Shown here piece after piece: positions 54,039 to 64,000 of a stretch of DNA of 64,000 nt (position 1 is its first letter; every line of letters starts with the position of its first letter). Source of the DNA: Sphaerosporella brunnea (Eukaryota; Ascomycota; Pezizomycetes; Pezizales; Pyronemataceae); assembly GCA_008704415.1 (NCBI GenBank), contig VXIS01000228.1, positions 1-64,000 on the forward strand, given 5' to 3'. Under the pieces are notes generated by a model. It was not told the origin of the DNA and ran no database searches. It saw nothing but the letters and a program-made list of their open reading frames with translations. The position numbers were made by a program, and so were the translations under genes.

Positions 54039-56601
54039 TCAATCCTCACGTAACATCCGTAGTAAAAATTCGCGATAGCTCCCTTTCGTCACGGCCACGA
54101 TCCTGGCGCCGACGGTGATGCCGTACTTCTTTTTGAACACCTTCTTTACCCGTCGCAGATGCTTAGCGTCCCAGTGGATGCGCGTGGCGCGCGAGATCAG
54201 AAGGTCCTCGCGCGACTCCTCGACTACGGCGTTGATGGCTTGGTCCAGCAATTTTGCGTCCCGCAGGGGCTTGTCAACTGCGCCGTTCAGGATGTGGAGG
54301 AGAGTTTCTCCCTGCGAGATCATCATCAGCCACAATCCACCACCACCACCACCACCACCACCACCGGGAGATATATATACATACCACCAAGTTCTTAGAG
54401 TGTCTGATAATGGCCTTGGCCAAGTCCCTCTCATAGACCTGTCTGTAAACGGCCGCGATTTCTCTGAGCCAGACATCATTCCTGTTGACGATGATCGAGA
54501 TCATTTCAGTTTCTCCGCCGCCGGCAGAGTTGCGTTCCAGGATGGCGCCGAGTCTGGCGACGTCCTCGCGGATGGTGGAGGGCTCGAGGGTTTCATCTTC
54601 TTCCATGCGGGTGCAGGCTAGTTGCGCCAACATCGCGATCCGGAACTTGTTGGCGGGGAGCTCGTCGAGCACCGCTTTTTCTAGGGACGCATCGTATTTG
54701 GCGTCGCGGAAGGAGGCTTTGATCCGCGATGTTTCTTTGTTGGTTTTGCCCATCAGCGCTTCGATCAGGAGCTCGTTGCGTGTTTCTTTTTTTTGGTACC
54801 ATGAGTTGGCGAACCTGGATTTTGTATCAATCCTCTGGGAGAGGGAGTAGGAGAAAGAGGGGGGTTACCAAGCTTCGGATTCATACGGCCCCAATGCTAC
54901 GGCAAAGATCAGTTTTCCAAAGGGAGTACCGGTGGTGAAAACGGATTTGATGTGCTTTGCCAGGTTAACCCCATGGTAGATGGATTTGTACTCTGCGCGC
55001 AGCGTCTTTAGCTGCGACGGCGAGAGGGTGGGAAGGATCTCGATCAATGGCTTGGGGGATGCCCGCGTGAATGTGTGCTTCAGCTCTTCCAGAATCGCTT
55101 TTGCGTCCGCCGCCGGGTTATAGGCCCGCTCGGGCGAGGGAGAGCTTACGCGGGACGGTGGCCGCACCTGTGGGGATGCAGGAGCGCTGGGTTTCTTGCT
55201 GGGACGGTGCGAAGGTGGGGAGGGTGGGGTGTAAGGTGTTACGGCTGGGAAGGCGGAGGGGGCTGGGACAGGGAAGGTCGCCGGCGATGCGCCACCAGGT
55301 GCCACCGTGGGGTTGTAGCTTTGGTTGTGACCTTCGCCGGGGTAGGTGGGGCGGCTGTGGGGGCCGAGGTTCTGTGAAGGGAATGCGGGAGGCCCTAAAG
55401 AGAAGGAGCCTGAGGCCTGATGTTTCCCCACGTTGATGGAGCCTGAAGCACCGAAAAGCGGGGAGGGCTTGGTAGTTGTGGTAGGCCCAAAAAGAGGAGA
55501 GGGCATGGGAGAGATGGATTGGTATGTGCCGTGGTAGGGCTGCAGTGCTGGTGAGGGCGGAGGCCTCCCGCCGGGCCCACCACTGGACGATATCGATAGG
55601 CCTGAGAATCCAGGAATATTGAGTTTCCCACCGCCGCCTCCTCCTCCGCCGTTGAGCTTGCCGTTAGGTGTGGCGGCCCCGGAGCCGGACACTCCCGAAG
55701 CTGCCACGATCGAGTGTGTTAGGGACTGCTTCGTTGCGCTGTCCGACAGAACGTGCGAGTAATAGTCCGGGTTGGTATATTGCGGAGGCGCTTGACCGGG
55801 CGGGTACATTTTCCCTGCGCCCTCGCCGGGAAGTGGGCCATTGGGATTGTTGGGATCCAGGTTGGGAGGCGGTGTCATACTCGTAGGTGGAGGAATAATG
55901 GAGGGGCCGCCGGTCTGATACTGGAAGACATTTGGGACTGCGGGTGCCGACGGCGGCGCAGGGTTGGATGGATAGGTGTTAGGGGCCAGGGGCGCGGCGT
56001 TTGGTGGATGGGTCTGCGCGTATACTCCCGGCGATGGTGGAGGAGGAGCGCTGGGATTGGACCCGTACCCGCCGACTGGTGCTCCGCCGGCGGGCCCGTT
56101 GTAGGCGCCCGGCCCAGCATACGGCTGACTGGCACCATACACTTGCGGGCGAATACTGGGCGAGATGGTCGAGACGCCGGCATACACCCCGGCGCCCGCA
56201 TTTAAGCCCGCACCACCGAGGGGCGCAGACTGTGTGTGAGGAAGATATGGCTGCGGCTGTTGCAGTGGAGGTTGGCCATATCCATAACTCGCGCTTCCAT
56301 ACACTTGACCCGAAAATGAACGCTCGCCTTGGCCGCCTTCACTCACCTTCGAACCGCTGCGTTTCCTGCCGTTCGAGTCAGGTGGTGCGCGCAGGCCTCC
56401 GCTTTCCCCTCCGCCTTCATCTTTTGTCGGCGGCGATCGTGAGGACTCTCTTTGTGGTGCCCGCGACCGCGAGCGCCGCCGCTGATGCTGCGAAAGTTCA
56501 GATACATCTTCCGTGCCGTCGCGGTCGGGTTCGGCTCTGGCGGCTCGCTTGCGCGCTTTGTAGGCGTCGTATTCTGGTGTGCCTCTTTCGGGTTTCGGCA
56601 T
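54039..56601 (-). CDS. annexin with long Pro/Gly-rich N-terminus
   Basis: Three exons, 56601-54869, 54814-54385 and 54311-54039, 811 residues. The ATG at 56601 (MPKPERGTPEYDAYKARKRA) was chosen because the upstream frame is 5' UTR-like. Residues about 1-110 are charged; about 110-490 are Gly/Pro/Tyr/Gln-rich, synexin-like, as in some fungal annexins. The core starts near NPAADAKAILEELKHTFTR. Diagnostic annexin blocks: LIEALMGKTN, SLEKAVLDELPANKFRIAML, IREDVARLGAIL, NDVWLREIAAVYRQVYERDL and the final repeat TRIHWDAKHLRRVKKVFKKK, YGITVGARIVAVTKGSYREF. Annexins bind acidic phospholipids with Ca2+. The usual type-II Ca2+ loop (GxGT) is mostly replaced, so Ca2+ dependence is doubtful. Intron 2 holds a (CCA)n tract. 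Confidence 0.87.
54337..54365. repeat. (CCA)n microsatellite in annexin intron 2
   Basis: About nine CCA units. If the intron were retained, the minus-strand reading would give a run of Trp. Confidence 0.85.
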
Positions 56602-57491
56602 CGGGACAAAACACGTGTATGATGGAAATTTGACGGAGAGATGGCGAGGAGAAGAAGGATTCGGAGGCAGATGGGGGATGGAGGGAAATGCTGCTGCAGG
56701 CTGCAGCGAGCCATGAGTGAGCGGGTCTGGCTGCAGTACGGTAGTTTGTTTGGCTGCAGCGGTGGCGCGCGATGTGCATGTAAGTACTAAGGCTGTGCAG
56801 CATGTGGGTGACGTGAACATACACAAGTTATTGGGATTTCAGCTGCACGCCCAGGCAGCAAGTGATTGATTTGTTGATGCAAGCAGCTTGCGATTCGCGA
56901 AGAAGTGGTGCCCTGTGTATCCTGAGGATGTTGAATAAGGGTGGAGTAATCTGTCGGAAGAAGCCGTTTCTCTGCGGCGGCCATATTCTACGGGGTATAG
57001 ACAAACAATTGGCGGCAGGCGACACAGCGCTGGCAGACATGAACACACACCCAGTGCAAACATGTATACCTTACACATGTCTCTGGCGGCTGTGGCTGTG
57101 CCGTGGAAGACTTCCCGCAGCGGTTTGGAAGGGTTCTTGGAAATCGGCGTTCCAGACGAGGGTCAGAGTACGCCCTTCTAAGCCGCTGCGGGAAGTCTTC
57201 TCGTAGATACATACATATATGTGCATAACTGGTTCCTCGTCGATAGTGCAAAACAGAAGCCCACGGTAAATTCGCATTAAACTGCCAGCTTCAAAAACCT
57301 CTGGCTCCAGGTGTTGGTCTTCGCCGCAAAAGCTAAAATCCCTATCCTGATAGATGCCATCGCTCGCTGTCACTCGCTTTACGTCATCCGCGCTGTGGCA
57401 CGCGCTAAACCGAGTTAACGCACACATACTCCAACAACTTCATCACATCATCCCCATCCACCCACCCCGGGCACTAGCCTACCTACCCATC
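56602..57491. promoter_or_regulatory. divergent promoter region between annexin and PLP2 genes
   Basis: 890 bp without a supported ORF between the divergent genes. It contains a strong hairpin (57106-57200, listed separately). Confidence 0.5.
57106..57200. repeat. inverted repeat / hairpin
   Basis: Left arm GAAGACTTCCCGCAGCGG at 57106-57123 and its exact complement CCGCTGCGGGAAGTCTTC at 57183-57200. Inward the arms continue as TTTGGAAGGG and CCCTTCTAAG with two mismatches, giving about 28 bp of stem and a 39-nt loop. Confidence 0.8.
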
Positions 57492-58350
57492 ATGAATCCC
57501 GCCGGCATGCCCGACATGCCCGTGCAAGTGCCCGTCGACGATCCCAACGCGGACACGGAATGGAACGACATCCTCCGCAAGCACAAGATCATTCCTGAAA
57601 AGCCACCGAGTCCGACACCGATGATCGAGGCGGCGTTGGAGGAGGTACGGCGGCTAGCCCACGAGAACCGGTTGGAGGGGAAAGAGCTCGATGAACTTGA
57701 AGAACTGGAGGATGAGGAGGATGAAGAGTTTCTCGAGTTGTATCAGTTGGTGCCCCCCCCCCCCCCCAACCCCGGGCCTTTTTGTTTCTCAACCCGAAGC
57801 TGATGGTGGGGTGATTTTCAGACGGAAACGGATGCAAGAGATAAATGCGTTAGCCTCCAAAGCCCGCCACGGAAAAGTCTACCCGATAGCTAAACCGGAC
57901 TATTCCCGCGAGATCACGGAGGCTTCGAAGGAATTCCCGGTGTTGCTTCATCTATCCTCGCAATCGCATGGGAATGTTGAGAGCAGACTTCTCAGCGAGT
58001 TGTTTCGGCAGGCGGCGCAGAAGTTCCCGGAAATCAAGTTCTGTGAAATTGTGGGCAACATGTGCATTGAGAATTATCCGGAGAGGAATTGTCCCACAAT
58101 TTTGGTGTATAAGGATGGCGATCTGGCGAAGAACTTGATAAGGCTGGATGAGATGAAAGGCGCGGATACGAGGTTACCGGACTTTGAAAAGTGGATGCTC
58201 CAACAGGGAATGCTGAAGGAGGGGGACATGAGGTTGAGAAATAGAGAGGAGGAGGAGGAGAGGAAAGAGATCACGAACGCTATGGGAATCAAGAGCGCAA
58301 ACAACAACAAAGCGCGGGTGGACGATGATGAGGACAGTGATTGGGATTAA
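57492..58350 (+). CDS. PLP2: phosducin-like protein, PLP2 type
   Basis: Two exons, 57492-57745 and 57822-58350, 260 residues. The join at a GTTGGT donor gives LELYQRKRMQEINALASKA, matching the YxxxRxxEL motif of the family; the intron has a C-run of about 17. N-terminal helix: DDPNADTEWNDILRKHKIIP, then an acidic segment. The C-terminal thioredoxin-like domain shows KPDYSREITEASKEFPVLLH, AQKFPEIKFCEIVGNMCIEN and YPERNCPTILVYKDGDL, without a CxxC site, as in all phosducin-like proteins. It ends in an acidic DDEDSDWD tail typical of Plp2/PDCL3. Plp2 is a cytosolic co-chaperone of CCT/TRiC for actin and tubulin folding and is essential in yeast. Confidence 0.92.
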
Positions 58351-58769
58351 AGGCTCAAAGCTGCGGTGGCTCTCAAAAATCTAGATTGAGATTTCTTCAC
58401 CACACATGAAGAGATACAGCCATATTTACCTACGTATGAGTACTCGTACTATATGCATGTATGATGATGCCGGAAGCCTTAAAGCGACACCAAGCTAAGG
58501 TGGTTATGACACATCGGTTACCTCGCCCCTCTCGATGAGAACCTCAATTACCACTTGAATCAGGGCATCTACAGACTAATTGGGCTCTTCCCTCTGAGTA
58601 GACAGCACAATTGAATGGCGGTGGTGGCAGATTGCTGTTTAAATTTATTCGTGAGCTGCATTTATCCGTGGGGTGGCGGGAACTCATTCCATGAGTGCAC
58701 CACTTGAGTGTGGTGCCACCTTGGCACGAGTAAGCTCTGAAATTACGCTAGCCCGAACTATGCATATCA
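58351..58769. other. intergenic, no gene seen
   Basis: 3' region of PLP2 up to the TIR element. Nothing further recognised. Confidence 0.45.
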
Positions 58770-59824
58770 GGGCCCGTTTGGATGGCTCGGCGAAACAGCC
58801 GTTTTTCCTGGAAATACCCCGTTTGGTTGAGAAAGTGAAAACCCGAACAAAACCAGAACTGTGAGGCTCGAAGGGCAGGAACAGTTTCTCTCAACAATCT
58901 CGCGCAACCAACCACTCGAGCCCTCCTTGCCATGAATCTACAATGAACTTGCCTGCAACAGCGACAGCGACAACATTCTTGCACCCAAAGTTTTATGCAA
59001 AGTTGGCCTCGCTGTACTCTGCAGGCCGAGCGCCAAGTTCGGGATTTTCTGATTGGCCCCCGCACAACAAAAAACCGCGAAAATAAAAACTCGGCCGTCA
59101 AAATTCATCGTAAACTAGAAGCTCCCACTTGTAGTCAAATTCGTCGCAAAAAATGCTATCCAGCACGTCTTGAAGGGGTTGCTGGGCCGTCGTGACGTTG
59201 AAACGGTGATGCTGAATATCCAGCGTTGCCACACAACGCCACACATCAGCCACCCACTCACCCCTCCGAGTATATTAAAAAACCTTTTATCCTCAGTCGC
59301 GATCGGGGGAGATGAGTCGTCGGGAAAGTATAGTGTGTCGCCAAACACTGCCTCTGTAAATGCTTCGGCTCCGGTATGATTTCAAGTTGGAAATACAGTT
59401 GGGGACGCCTTAACCGGAGGGTTTTGAGCCTCATTTTCAACAGCTCCATCAAAAAAAAACATGTTTTCCCAAAAGAACTCGTTATTGTTCGACTCGTTGG
59501 ATGATTTTCTGTCGAATAATAACGAGCTTTCATTTTCCCAGGCATTTTTGGAGGAGTACTGCAATAGGCAATTAAAACAGCGCTAGCAGGGCACAATTAC
59601 CATAAATGGCAAGCACGCTGATGTGCCGACCTTGGCACGCCTCGCAACTTGACAGCTTAATTGCAGAATTGATTTCCGTTTTTGGTCATTTTGAAGTCCG
59701 GAAGAATGTCCCCAACCCCACTGGTTAAAGGCGTCCGGTACAGCGTCGGTGTGTTGAAAATGGGGAATCGATGCCGACACAGGAACGAACCGCTACCGAA
59801 ACGGCGGCCCATCCAAACGCGGCC
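58770..59824. mobile_element. TIR element, GGGCCCGTTTGGATGG ends
   Basis: The left end GGGCCCGTTTGGATGG and right end CCATCCAAACGCGGCC are inverted repeats with one or two mismatches, 1055 bp apart. GGG(C/T)C(C/T)GTTTGG ends recur in PIF/Harbinger- and hAT-like elements. A target duplication could not be seen unambiguously. The interior has only short ORFs, so it is a non-autonomous or decayed element. Confidence 0.5.
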
Positions 59825-60662
59825 TAAGTTTTAGTCCCGAACTTGTTTTTGCAAAACCTGCCCAATGGCAGTGAACGCCATCATCAACCACAATCAACCT
59901 CATAATCCACCCCATACTCAACCGTGAAAATGCAAGCCAGATTCTCTGCCTCAAGCTCGGTTTCGATTTCACTATCGCCGCTATCACCCCCGGCGCCGGG
60001 CGGCTGGGAAAAGACTAGGTAAATTTGTAGCTACCTGAAGCCCGCAAAATAAACTTTTTGATCTTCGCCACCCGGCTCGTCGCTCACTCCCTCCGCGGGA
60101 GTTCCCGGCCATTAGCGAATATGTAGATCCGGTCAGGTCTCGACACTCGCACACGCTATCACTCGCCCTCCTCTTCGGATCCCTCTTCTCAACATGAATT
60201 CTAGAATAGCCTGTTGAAGTACTTACCTACAGTATTCTTCTACGGTATGGCTCTGCCTAAGCATATAAGCCACCACCAAATGCTACGCCACCTGTGGCCG
60301 TGCTCTGGTCAAGTAGAAAGGTTAGAATACATGTGGGGCCGTCCAACTGTTATCAATAACAGTCTTAATGGTAGTTCTATCTACTCTATTGCTTTCCCGA
60401 TACCCTTACATTAGGTGCTTACATTCGGCACCCAGTGATCCATCACACACCTAAGCCACATAAGCTGAGGCTCCCCCTACCGCGCCACGCACCAAACACT
60501 TTAGCGATCCTCAGCCCGCCCGCCGCCCACCTACCGACCCCACGCCGCCCACGCCGCGCCAGACCGCTGTCAAAACCGTGCTCCCCCCACTCCAAGCTCT
60601 GGAATCGTCCTTCTGACCGTGTGACAACAACTCATACTGCTTTCCTCCACCTGATAAACCCT
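59825..60662. promoter_or_regulatory. upstream region of bZIP gene
   Basis: No gene. C-rich leader with CCGCCCACGCCGCGCC-like sequence (about 60540-60560) directly before the start at 60663. Confidence 0.4.
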
Positions 60663-61647
60663 ATGGCCTCCTACCAACAGCCCCCCTTCTATTCAGCCCC
60701 CGGCCCTCAATTCCCTCCCACCCCGAATCCGCAGCACGATGAGTTCTCGCTGGTATACCACCCAGCCCTCGAGGAAGAATAAAAGCTGGCCATAGCTAAT
60801 CCCAGAAAGCAGCCCTATTACGACGCCTCGTTCGGTTTCGGTAACCCGTTCGATCTCGGTGGTGGCTCGCTGCCTCCACAGGGCCATTCACCACCGTTGG
60901 GAGGTGGCGACAGTAGCAGCAGCACGCGGGGCGGCCGGGGTTCCAGCGAAGAAAAAGAACTGACGCCGGGGCAGCGACGACGGAAGGAGCAGAACCGGGC
61001 AGCGTAGCGCCCCCCTCTCCTTTCCCCTCCACCCTCTAGTATCTAACCTCTGGTGTAGACAACGAGCGTTCCGCGAACGCAAAGAGCGACACGTGAAGGA
61101 GCTCGAAAGCCGACTAGCATCCCTGGAGCAAGCAAATTCTCGTGCCGTAGCCGAAAACGACAAGCTGAAGGAGCAGTTGGAGAAGACGCGACTCGAAAAT
61201 CGCTTGCTTCACGAGAACACCCTGAGGTCTAATGGTGGTGCAGGTGGGGTGGAAGTCGTAGGGCCTATGGCCTTCAAACCCTTGGACCCAGATACCCTCC
61301 AGGTCGCTGGCGTGGCTGGTCCAAGCATCCCTCCCGCAAAGTTCACCTCCCCGATCTTTGGCCAACATCCGAACCGCGGTCCCATCCATCGAATCACTAC
61401 TTCTCCCGGCACCGGCGAGAGGCTACTCGGCGCCGGCGCTGCTTGGGATCTCATTGTCTGCCACCCCCTCTATGAGCAGGGCCTCGTCGATATAGGTGAT
61501 ATCTCGGAGCGACTCAAGCATCTTGCCCGCTGCGATGGCCAGGGCCCTGTATTCGAGGAGAGCATCATCCTGGACGCCATTCATGCCAGCAGTGGGAGCG
61601 GACGCGATGAATTGCTGGTCTATACATGCTCAGGGAGTGGGTATTAA
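60663..61647 (+). CDS. bZIP transcription factor, Yap/Pap1-like basic region
   Basis: Three exons, 60663-60752, 60810-61003 and 61059-61647, 290 residues. Introns of 57 and 55 nt; the second has a CTAAC branch point. In intron 1 the AG at 60809 is the one that keeps the frame. N-terminus: MASYQQPPFYSAPGPQFPPT, then FDLGGGSLPPQGHSPP. The basic region at about 86-106, RRRKEQNRAAQRAFRERKER, has the NxxAQxxFR signature of the fungal Yap/Pap1 type, followed by a leucine zipper (LESRLASLEQAN then LKEQLEKTRLENRLL). The C-terminal half has CHPLYEQGLVDIGDISERLK, a conserved Cys-bearing block of a Pezizomycotina bZIP group. Expected to act in the nucleus as a dimer. Targets unknown. Confidence 0.85.
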
Positions 61648-62548
61648 TCCCTGCGTCAGGGTGTCGGTGGATGCCATGCTGTTTTGCGTATTGGTGTTGC
61701 TGGAGATTTGGCGTATATTGTGCTTGATTTGATTTTTTGGACCTGTGAGTTAACTAATTTGTGGGCTGCTTCTTGCCTTGGATTTTGTTTTTGATGACTC
61801 CCTTTTGGTTTTCAGGATTCTTTTCCACACCCCTTCTCCCTGTACACAACAAAAAGGGTTCTTTCTAACGCCCCCCACTTGCATATTATGCAACACCTCT
61901 CCATTGAAGAACGGAAGGCCTTTCCTACCATACTTCACTTATATTCACGCGCATGGCCCTTGCTTAAAATGGGGCTGTGCAGACCTTTTTGTCTCGCAGC
62001 ACTCAATCTACCTAATCTCCGGAGACCCGTGCATATCCGTTGAGTGGAGGGAGCAGCTTCACTCACTCTTCATCTTTGGTGGTTTACATTCTCACTTGTC
62101 TACATATATATGTCAACGGCTATTATGCTCGGTCCCGTCAAAGTTGACGAGTCTACGATACACCCCCAGTTTCATGTCTAGATATTCAGCGTCCCCCCCC
62201 CCCCCGCCAAAAAAAATAAATAAAATAATAATTCCAGAGTGATTGATCATGATACTTCAGTCCTCAACCCCATCAATGTGCCCTTCCGCTGAAGGAAGCA
62301 ATCAAACGAAGAAAGGCTCGATGCTATGCCAGACTGAAGAAGATTGAGTCTGGAGTAGGTAGTAAGGTGTAGACCCGGTTGGCTCCGATAGAAGTTTGCT
62401 CTTTCAGATAGTTATGCCAATTCCAGCGCGAACCTCTAGCTACGTAGGTTCCAAGGGGAGGCCCGACAGATCGGGCTATAGAGGGGCTTAAAGTATACTT
62501 GTATTTTGAGACAGCTCGAAGCTTCTTTCACTCAAGAATGCTGAGGGG
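61648..62548. other. intergenic, no gene seen
   Basis: 3' region of bZIP gene, with a C-run near 62193-62205 followed by AAAAAATAAATAAAATAATA. Short ORFs are unsupported. Confidence 0.45.
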
Positions 62549-62636
62549 TACCGGTACTAAGGCAATGTGGCAAAGTCACTGCGCTCCGTGGGGAAGTCAC
62601 TCAGCCACGTTGCCTTATTACCGACATAATACGGTA
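62549..62636. mobile_element. palindromic MITE, copy D (short)
   Basis: TACCGGTACTAAGGCAATGT at the left, the shared core with AAGTCACT twice, and TGCCTTATTACCGACATAAT then ACGGTA at the right. Internally deleted relative to copy A (the AGTGACTT half is lost). Confidence 0.75.
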
Positions 62637-62776
62637 GGTAACAGACATAAACATTAGGGGTACCGTAGACTTTACCTCGCGAGAAGGGCCGAGCACAATG
62701 GCCGATATATCAACCCCAAAATCAATTATATCTCTAAATAAAGTACAGCCACTTCGCCTACCTCCCTCCTCCGACT

Positions 62777-63958
62777 CTATGTTCTATCGTACTCTCTCCA
62801 ACTCCGCAAAGGTAGCGCACTGAGCCGCGTGGCGACTGGCTTGATATATGCCCAGAATGTGACGACGCCGATGATGATGCACAGCACGTTCGTGACGTAG
62901 TATCCATCCCTTTCCACGTTGCAGGTGCCGCCCAGGTCCGTGCAAATGTGCTTATCCTGCTCGAGGGCGCAACTGAACGGGTCGAACGGGGTTGTAGCTG
63001 TACTATTCGGCGTGCACGTCGCCTGAGTGAACACATCAACCAGTTTGAGCACGAAGATGCGGGGCAAAGTTCCGCCGAGGTTTGAGACGCTGTTTTCCAA
63101 CTGTCAGACTAGAGAGCGGAAGAAAGTGAGGAAAGGGGATACAAACGTGGCAAGCAGGGTCATATAAGTACCGCCGATTTCCGGGTCCGAAATCTTTGCG
63201 TGGAAGGCCGATATGGCGACAAACATGACAGTCATTGTAAAGGTGGAGAATATGTGTTCGGCGATGACGACGAGGAGGTACCAGCTCCCAACCACGCGGT
63301 CGGCGGGGAATATCGACACAGTGACCTGGGCCAGGACCGCGGCGAGCAGACGACCCATGAACCCCCACATCCACAGCTGCATCGGCGGAAAGTATGCGCA
63401 CCATTTACCCGCGTAGTATCCCAGCGTGATCTCGAACGGGAAATCAATCAGAACGGTCAGTGCCATGTCTTCCTTCGAGAACCCCTTGTCCAGGAGCTTC
63501 AGGTTGGTCACAGCATCGTTGGCCTGGAATCCAATTTTGGAGATCAGGTGGAGTATCACGAAGGATTGGATGTCTGCACTGAGAGTGAGTGCCACGGGCG
63601 CCTAATTGAGGACGGGGACGGGGGGTAGAGTAAGGCACACGTTTGAGCTTGAGGACCTTCCACATGGTCTGATAGACGCTGAAGATGCCGTCGCGGTTGT
63701 TTGTTTTCTCTTCCCTCTTGAAAACGGCCAGACCGATTGTGACTACAAGGTAAGCCAAACCCCAGAATTGCATGTAGCCGCCGAGAGTCCACAGGCCGAC
63801 TTCGAGCGGCTCTTTGCGGAACCATCGGTTAGAAAAGTCTTTAGAGCTGAATGCGAGAAAGACAGTAGACGAGAGGAACTGGCCAGCGGTGAGTCCCACT
63901 GTTTGAGCAGTCGATGCATAGGAGAGATTCTCAGGGGAGATCAGTGTCAACGCCCAAC
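62777..63958 (-). CDS. acetyl-CoA transporter, SLC33A1/AT-1 family (partial, 5' end off window)
   Basis: Three 3' exons are in the window: 63958-63641, 63573-63147 and 63089-62777 (introns 67 and 57 nt), about 352 codons. The upstream exon lies beyond 64000 across an intron with an ACTAAC branch point (about 63978). Signature blocks: WALTLISPENLSYASTAQTV, GLTAGQFLSSTVFLAF, LHLISKIGFQANDAVTNLKL, TYMTLLATVSNLGGTLPRIF and VLKLVDVFTQATC, matching the acetyl-CoA transporter family. These are MFS-like proteins with about 11 helices that move acetyl-CoA into the ER lumen for protein and sugar acetylation. The C-terminal helix is followed by a short tail (LRSWREYDRT). Length and motif order fit the C-terminal two thirds of the family. 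Confidence 0.88.
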
Positions 63959-64000
63959 CTATGCAGATGCGGTGTTAGTTTATAGGCAGTGCCCAGACCA

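Noticed and set aside
54274..54384. Poly-Trp reading frame continuing annexin exon 2
   Set aside because: It is read-through of a (CCA)n-bearing intron with a GTATGT donor and a CGCAG acceptor.

Overview
This is a window of nuclear DNA from a filamentous ascomycete (Pezizomycotina). The protein-coding genes carry many short GT-AG introns (about 48-160 nt) with fungal branch points (CTAAC, CTGAC, GCTAAT) just upstream of the acceptor. The families present are fungal ones: a Zn2Cys6 regulator, an AA11-type LPMO, a glyoxal oxidase with a chitin-binding domain, an AspE-like septin, a long-N-terminus annexin and ATG16. No rRNA, convincing tRNA or CRISPR array was seen. The genus cannot be fixed from sequence alone. 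All exon joins below were worked out by hand from splice signals and phase, and none has been checked against transcripts.

Layout, left to right. At 0.2-6.2 kb there is an F-box-like protein, a decayed ORF cluster and a TMEM135-like membrane protein. At 6.7-12.2 kb, on the minus strand, lie a secreted glyoxal/galactose oxidase (7 exons) and a mitochondrial D-lactate dehydrogenase (10 exons). At 13.6-20.8 kb there is a small Cys/His-rich protein, the AA11-like LPMO and a 747-residue methyltransferase-like protein. At 21.2-23.9 kb, on the minus strand, lie ATG16, a small CxxC protein and a UBC6/UBE2J-type E2. The stretch 24-27 kb is repeat-rich and includes a hAT-type MITE with an 8-bp target duplication. 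At 27.2 kb is a 39-residue peptide gene ending in a CaaX box, the best candidate here for something undescribed: a lipopeptide a-factor-like pheromone precursor. At 28.8-36.6 kb lie a HEN1 small-RNA methyltransferase, a C2H2 zinc-finger protein with a 5-nt first exon, and a Zn2Cys6 regulator.

The middle, 36.6-51.6 kb, is mostly gene-poor and transposon-scarred. It holds a broken DDE transposase, a multi-pass membrane protein at 40-42 kb, a TatD-type hydrolase gene broken by a nonsense codon, a 400-bp foldback MITE and a frameshift, repeated gene fragments, a Tc1/mariner remnant and several copies of a small palindromic MITE. At 51.6-64 kb the density rises again: an AspE-like septin, an annexin, a phosducin-like protein (PLP2 type), a bZIP factor and the 3' part of an SLC33A1-type acetyl-CoA transporter running off the right edge. 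An approximately 1-kb TIR element separates the last blocks.

The genes form no cluster or pathway. The glyoxal oxidase (H2O2 producer with a chitin-binding domain) and the LPMO (H2O2/O2 user) could both act on chitin outside the cell, but they are about 6 kb apart with the lactate dehydrogenase between them.
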